A DNA stretch of 9,312 nucleotides from Lachnospiraceae bacterium (lineage in GTDB: Bacteria; Bacillota; Clostridia; Lachnospirales; Lachnospiraceae), in NCBI GenBank assembly GCA_022790905.1, contig JAAVYC010000069.1:1-9312 (forward strand), written 5' to 3'. Under the pieces are notes generated by a model. It saw only the letters and a list, made by a program, of their open reading frames with translations, had not been told where the DNA came from and ran no database searches. The position numbers and the translations under genes were made by a program. Shown here piece after piece: positions 6,448 through 9,312 of the stretch; the first letter of the stretch is position 1; each line of letters begins with the position of its first letter.

Positions 6448-7407
6448 GTGTTTAGATTATTTGGAAGCGCTGAAAATAAAGACGAAGAAAAAGGCTCCGT
6501 ATCCGTTATGGAGGTGGAGAAGCAGGAGGATTTTGACAAACATCCTTTGGGCTATGCCTTGACAAGCGCATACAGGATTGTGGATGAACTGGCAGAGGAT
6601 GTTTTCTTGACGACACAGAAAATGCGATATGTGACAGAGCAGCTCTCAGAGCTGAAAAATGATATCATCGGACCGCAAGGCGAAGTGAGTGCGCTGGACG
6701 ATGGATTTCGTGATATCACAATGGCGGCGGATCGTTTTAATGATGTGGAGGCAGAAATTGAAGAGTCTGTCTCGGAAGCACAGCGACAGATGGATCAGTT
6801 AGAACGGGATTCCAATTCTTTGCAGGAAAATTTTAAGAATATGTCCAAGACATTTGACATGTTGCAAAGCGCATTAGAAAAAATCAATAGTAGCTTGGAA
6901 GGGATCAGCGAGGTTGCTGATCAGATAAACCTTCTATCACTAAACGCGAGTATTGAGGCGGCAAGAGCTGGTGAACAGGGAAGAGGTTTTGCGGTTGTCG
7001 CAGAAGAAGTAGGCAAACTTGCAAAAATGAGTCGAGAGATGGTAGAGGGTATTCATGCAAGTATTATGGAGGTAGAACGCCAAAGTGATGAATTGAATAA
7101 ATTTATGCAGGTATCCGACGAAGCAATGCTTTGCAATATTAAGAGTATAGAACAGACTGGCCAATATTTTGATGATGTAAAGAGGAGTGTTTCAGGTACA
7201 GTTGAGGTTCGGGAAGCAATTGAAAGTGCGGTGGAGAGAAACCGTACATATGTGAAGACTGTCCAGGATTCCCTTGCTGGGACTGCCGGTATCTATAGTG
7301 ATATCATTGACAGGATGGATATTGATGACAGCAAAAAAGGTGTGTTGATTGAAAAATTTCAAAATATTATCGAGCAGGCGATTGCCATGGTGGAGGAATT
7401 GCCTTGA
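6448..7407 (+). CDS. Soluble methyl-accepting chemotaxis-type signalling protein
   Basis: Cytoplasmic chemoreceptor-like signal transducer, 319 residues, expected to act on CheA/CheW if these exist in the host. The hairpin tip is unmistakable: VADQINLLSLNASIEAARAG (156-175), then EQGRGFAVVAEEVGKLA (176-192), nearly identical to the canonical MCP tip. Both flanking arms (about 38-155 and 195-315) are heptad-rich, predicted coiled coil, and similar in length, so this is a complete antiparallel hairpin. It has no membrane segment, no HAMP domain, no input domain and no C-terminal CheR-tethering pentapeptide. I could not find a clear methylation consensus (paired E/Q flanked by small residues). 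It starts with GTG behind AGGGGGA. The input is probably the FIST protein encoded directly upstream; this is inference from operon structure and known FIST-MCP associations. Confidence 0.9.
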   Translation: MFRLFGSAENKDEEKGSVSVMEVEKQEDFDKHPLGYALTSAYRIVDELAEDVFLTTQKMRYVTEQLSELKNDIIGPQGEVSALDDGFRDITMAADRFNDVEAEIEESVSEAQRQMDQLERDSNSLQENFKNMSKTFDMLQSALEKINSSLEGISEVADQINLLSLNASIEAARAGEQGRGFAVVAEEVGKLAKMSREMVEGIHASIMEVERQSDELNKFMQVSDEAMLCNIKSIEQTGQYFDDVKRSVSGTVEVREAIESAVERNRTYVKTVQDSLAGTAGIYSDIIDRMDIDDSKKGVLIEKFQNIIEQAIAMVEELP

Positions 7408-7443
7408 TTCGGTTTAGGGACAGTACACTGTGCACAAATAGAG

Positions 7444-7479
7444 AGGGACATCCTTATTTGTTGAAAAAAGGATGTCCCT
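7444..7479. terminator. Stem-loop between convergent genes, probable bidirectional terminator
   Basis: AGGGACATCCTT (7444-7455) and AAGGATGTCCCT (7468-7479) form a perfect 12-pair stem with a 12-base loop, placed between the ends of the soluble transducer gene (+) and pyrI (-). Position argues for shared termination, but neither strand has a proper T-run after the stem, so efficiency is uncertain. Confidence 0.6.
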
Positions 7480-7488
7480 TAGTAACAA

Positions 7489-7920
7489 TTACTTTAAAGT
7501 TCTGTATTTTTCTTCACAGTATTTGCAACGATAGATTTCGTGCTCTTTGTCTGTCAGAATAAAAATCTGATCTAATTCCTGTTCAATGGAGGTAATACAC
7601 CGTGGATTTTTACAGCGAATTACGTTTTTGACCTGTTTTGGGAGATGAAGTTTTCTCTTTTCTACGATCTTATCTCCTTTGATGATATTGACAGTAATGT
7701 TGTGATCAATAAATCCTAGGATATCCAAATCAAGGGCATCGATACTGCATTCTACTTTAATGATATCTTTTTTCCCCATTTTATTGCTTTTTGCATTTTT
7801 AATAATTGCAACTGTGCAGTCGAGTTTGTCTAAGTTTAAATCATGGTAAATTTTAAGGCTTGTGCCTGCCTGAATATGATCTAAGACAAAACCCTCGCTA
7901 ATTCCGCTTATATTTAACAT
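7489..7920 (-). CDS. pyrI: Aspartate carbamoyltransferase regulatory chain PyrI
   Basis: Allosteric subunit of aspartate transcarbamoylase, which binds nucleotides and tunes the PyrB trimers; cytoplasmic. 143 residues, slightly shorter than Escherichia coli PyrI. The N-terminal nucleotide-binding domain keeps LDHI (D14, H15), GKKDIIKVE (49-57, with K55 at the E. coli K60 position) and a lysine at 88 matching K94. The C-terminal zinc domain has all four ligands: C103, C108 (C-x4-C) and C132, C135 (C-x2-C). The ATG is 12 bases after the pyrB stop; its ribosome binding site is a run of six G overlapping that stop codon, so translation is likely coupled. The conserved allosteric residues suggest feedback control by pyrimidine/purine nucleotides. 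Confidence 0.95.
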   Translation of the reverse strand: MLNISGISEGFVLDHIQAGTSLKIYHDLNLDKLDCTVAIIKNAKSNKMGKKDIIKVECSIDALDLDILGFIDHNITVNIIKGDKIVEKRKLHLPKQVKNVIRCKNPRCITSIEQELDQIFILTDKEHEIYRCKYCEEKYRTLK

Positions 7921-7932
7921 CGTGTTTCCCCC

Positions 7933-8850
7933 CTATACTTCGATTTCTAAAAGCGTTAAAATCAAGGCCATTCTTACATAAACGCCATACTGAGCCTGTT
8001 TAAAATAGACGGCTCGCGGATCATCGTCAATTTCTACCGAGATTTCGTTGACGCGTGGGAGTGGGTGAAGAACAAGCATATCTTTTGGAGCTAATTCCAT
8101 CTTTGCCTTATCTAAAATATAAAAATCTTTCATGCGGACATAGTCTTCTTCGTTAAAAAAGCGTTCTCTTTGTACGCGTGTCGTATAGAGAATGTCCAAT
8201 TTTTCCATAGCGTCCTCTAAGCGGATTATTTCTTCATATGGGATCTGGTTCTTTTCTAGAACCTCTTCCCGGATATAGCTCGGTACTTTTAACTCTTCTG
8301 GAGAGATGAGTACGAAACGAATACCCGGATAGCGAATGAGAGCGTTGATCAGTGAGTGTACTGTACGGCCAAATTTTAAATCTCCGCACAAGCCAATGGT
8401 CAGATCGCTGAGTCTGCCCTTTAAACTGTGAACGGTTAATAAATCTGTGAGTGTCTGTGTAGGATGTTGATGACCGCCGTCACCGGCATTAATCACTGGA
8501 ATTCTAGAATGGAGGGAGGCAACAAGAGGAGCTCCTTCTTTTGGATGACGCATAGCACAAATGTCTGCGTAACAAGATATAACACGAATGGTATCAGAAA
8601 CACTTTCACCTTTGGAAGCAGAACTAGAATCTGCACTGGAGAATCCTAAGACGCTTCCCCCTAAGTTTAACATAGCAGCTTCAAAAGAAAGACGTGTTCT
8701 TGTACTCGGTTCATAAAAACAGGTGGCAAGTTTTTTCCCGGCGCACGCATGTGCATATTTGGAAGGATTTTTCTCAATATCATTGGCAAGATTTAAAAGC
8801 TGATCCAATTCTTCTGTAGAAAAATCCATTGGACTCATTAAATGTCGCAT
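7933..8850 (-). CDS. pyrB: Aspartate carbamoyltransferase catalytic chain PyrB
   Basis: Second step of de novo pyrimidine synthesis: carbamoyl phosphate plus L-aspartate gives N-carbamoyl-aspartate. 305 residues, normal length. The carbamoyl-phosphate loop FYEPSTRTRLSFE (45-57) is intact, as are the swinging loop SSASKGES (76-83, K80), MRHP (100-103), HQHPTQTLTD (127-136) and the aspartate-domain HPLPRVNEI (262-270). ATG at 8850 follows a perfect AAGGAGG 8 bases upstream. It heads a two-gene operon with pyrI; other pyr genes are not adjacent, since the divergent neighbour is an unrelated small gene. Confidence 0.97.
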   Translation of the reverse strand: MRHLMSPMDFSTEELDQLLNLANDIEKNPSKYAHACAGKKLATCFYEPSTRTRLSFEAAMLNLGGSVLGFSSADSSSASKGESVSDTIRVISCYADICAMRHPKEGAPLVASLHSRIPVINAGDGGHQHPTQTLTDLLTVHSLKGRLSDLTIGLCGDLKFGRTVHSLINALIRYPGIRFVLISPEELKVPSYIREEVLEKNQIPYEEIIRLEDAMEKLDILYTTRVQRERFFNEEDYVRMKDFYILDKAKMELAPKDMLVLHPLPRVNEISVEIDDDPRAVYFKQAQYGVYVRMALILTLLEIEV

Positions 8851-8877
8851 AGTGTTCCTCCTTAATCGATTTTTACT

Positions 8878-8906
8878 ATCATATAATAGCGAAGAGAAAT
8901 TTTCAA
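8878..8906 (-). promoter_or_regulatory. Promoter of pyrBI
   Basis: On the minus strand TTGAAA (8901-8906), 17 bases, TATGAT (8878-8883). The transcript should begin about 20-25 bases before the pyrB ATG. That leaves no room for a PyrR-type attenuator or a UMP-sensing leader, so any transcriptional control must act on initiation. Confidence 0.7.
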
Positions 8907-8979
8907 GGGAAAAGAGTTTGCGAATATAGAGATATAATGGGAGAATTTTTTGATACTTTTTTATGGTGAGGAAGAATTA

Positions 8980-8988
8980 TGTTATAAT
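8980..8988 (+). promoter_or_regulatory. Extended -10 promoter of the small acidic gene
   Basis: TGT-TATAAT (8980-8988) is a perfect extended -10. The -35 is weak (TTTATG at 8960-8965 with a 17-base spacer). It is divergent from the pyrBI promoter, with about 70 bp between the two -35 regions, and would give a leader of about 50 bases. Confidence 0.5.
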
Positions 8989-9047
8989 AAAAGAGGATTT
9001 TTTGAGTTGTAAAAATTTATATTGGACAAATTGGAGGGGGATCATCT

Positions 9048-9227
9048 ATGAAAAGATTTGATAAAATGACGTTGGCGGTCAATGATCTGCAAGAAGAATT
9101 TGAAGAGAATGACAGTGAAATAGAGACTGCTGCAAGGGAGAGCATTGGTGAGACAGTGGCGTATATTTTGGAATGGTTTGAGATCGGTATAGATGTAGAG
9201 GATGCCATCAGGGAACGTGACTGGTAA
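9048..9227 (+). CDS. Small acidic protein of unknown function, 59 residues
   Basis: I do not recognise a family. The ATG at 9048 follows a strong GGAGGGGG (9033-9040) and a promoter-like extended -10, so this looks like a real gene. The protein begins MKRFDKMTLA and ends ERDW. It has 18 acidic and 6 basic residues, no cysteine, no signal peptide and no membrane segment. It is probably mostly helical, with a hydrophobic patch around VAYILEWFEIGI (37-48). It could be a small regulatory or partner protein. A gene to the right follows, with its ribosome binding site visible at the window end. Confidence 0.65.
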   Translation: MKRFDKMTLAVNDLQEEFEENDSEIETAARESIGETVAYILEWFEIGIDVEDAIRERDW

Positions 9228-9303
9228 AATGCAGAAAAGAAGTAGATATAATAAAATGAATGGTTTTTTGTCACACGGACAAGGGAGCGTTGTCTAATTA
9301 AGT

Positions 9304-9309
9304 AGGAGG
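9304..9309 (+). promoter_or_regulatory. Ribosome binding site of a gene beyond the right edge
   Basis: AGGAGG lies 3 bases from the window end with no start codon inside the window, so a further rightward gene is expected to begin just outside. Between 9228 and 9303 I see only a short inverted repeat, GACAA/TTGTC (9278-9294), of doubtful meaning and no terminator. This gene may therefore be co-transcribed with the small acidic gene. Confidence 0.55.
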
Positions 9310-9312
9310 TAA

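Noticed and set aside
9247..9252. TATAAT near the right edge as a promoter for the next gene
   Set aside because: No acceptable -35 is found at 16-18 bases upstream; it may simply be A/T-rich spacer.

Overview
The window looks like chromosome from a low-to-mid-GC anaerobic Firmicute, most likely a Lachnospiraceae-type gut clostridium. The grounds are strong AGGAGG-type ribosome binding sites, frequent TTG/GTG starts, a CIRCE heat-shock operator, a trimeric NAD-linked [FeFe] hydrogenase of the electron-bifurcating type, and a split pyrB/pyrI pair. No mobile element, tRNA, rRNA, CRISPR array or phage gene is visible. The assignment rests on gene content and style only.

Left edge (1-349): a perfect CIRCE operator lies beside a consensus promoter pointing left, out of the window, so an HrcA-controlled gene probably starts beyond base 1. 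An A-tract-rich, non-coding stretch follows. Then comes a strong rightward promoter (TTGAGT-N17-TATAAT) for the hydrogenase operon. Its spacer holds a 16/18 match to the Rex redox-repressor operator.

Hydrogenase operon (350-4429, +): hydC (NuoE-like), hydB (NuoF-like with an extra N-terminal [2Fe-2S] domain and a C-terminal 2x[4Fe-4S] domain) and hydA ([FeFe] hydrogenase with CpI-like N-terminal clusters). The genes overlap or nearly touch, and the operon ends at a textbook terminator (4517-4552). Together they should form a soluble complex that exchanges electrons between NADH, probably ferredoxin, and H2/protons. A Rex site fits, because Rex senses NADH/NAD+.

Middle (4553-7407, +): a divergent methionine sulfoxide reductase (MsrA), then a two-gene unit. 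That unit is a stand-alone FIST sensory-domain protein followed 12 nt later by a membrane-free chemoreceptor signalling-domain protein. The pair looks like a cytoplasmic chemoreceptor split into sensor and transducer, and it is the least ordinary coding content here.

Right part: pyrB-pyrI (aspartate transcarbamoylase catalytic and regulatory chains) run leftward (8850 to 7489) from a consensus promoter with a very short leader. They converge on the FIST/transducer unit at a shared stem-loop (7444-7479). A divergent extended -10 promoter drives a 59-residue, very acidic small protein (9048-9227). The window ends on the ribosome binding site of a further gene to the right.
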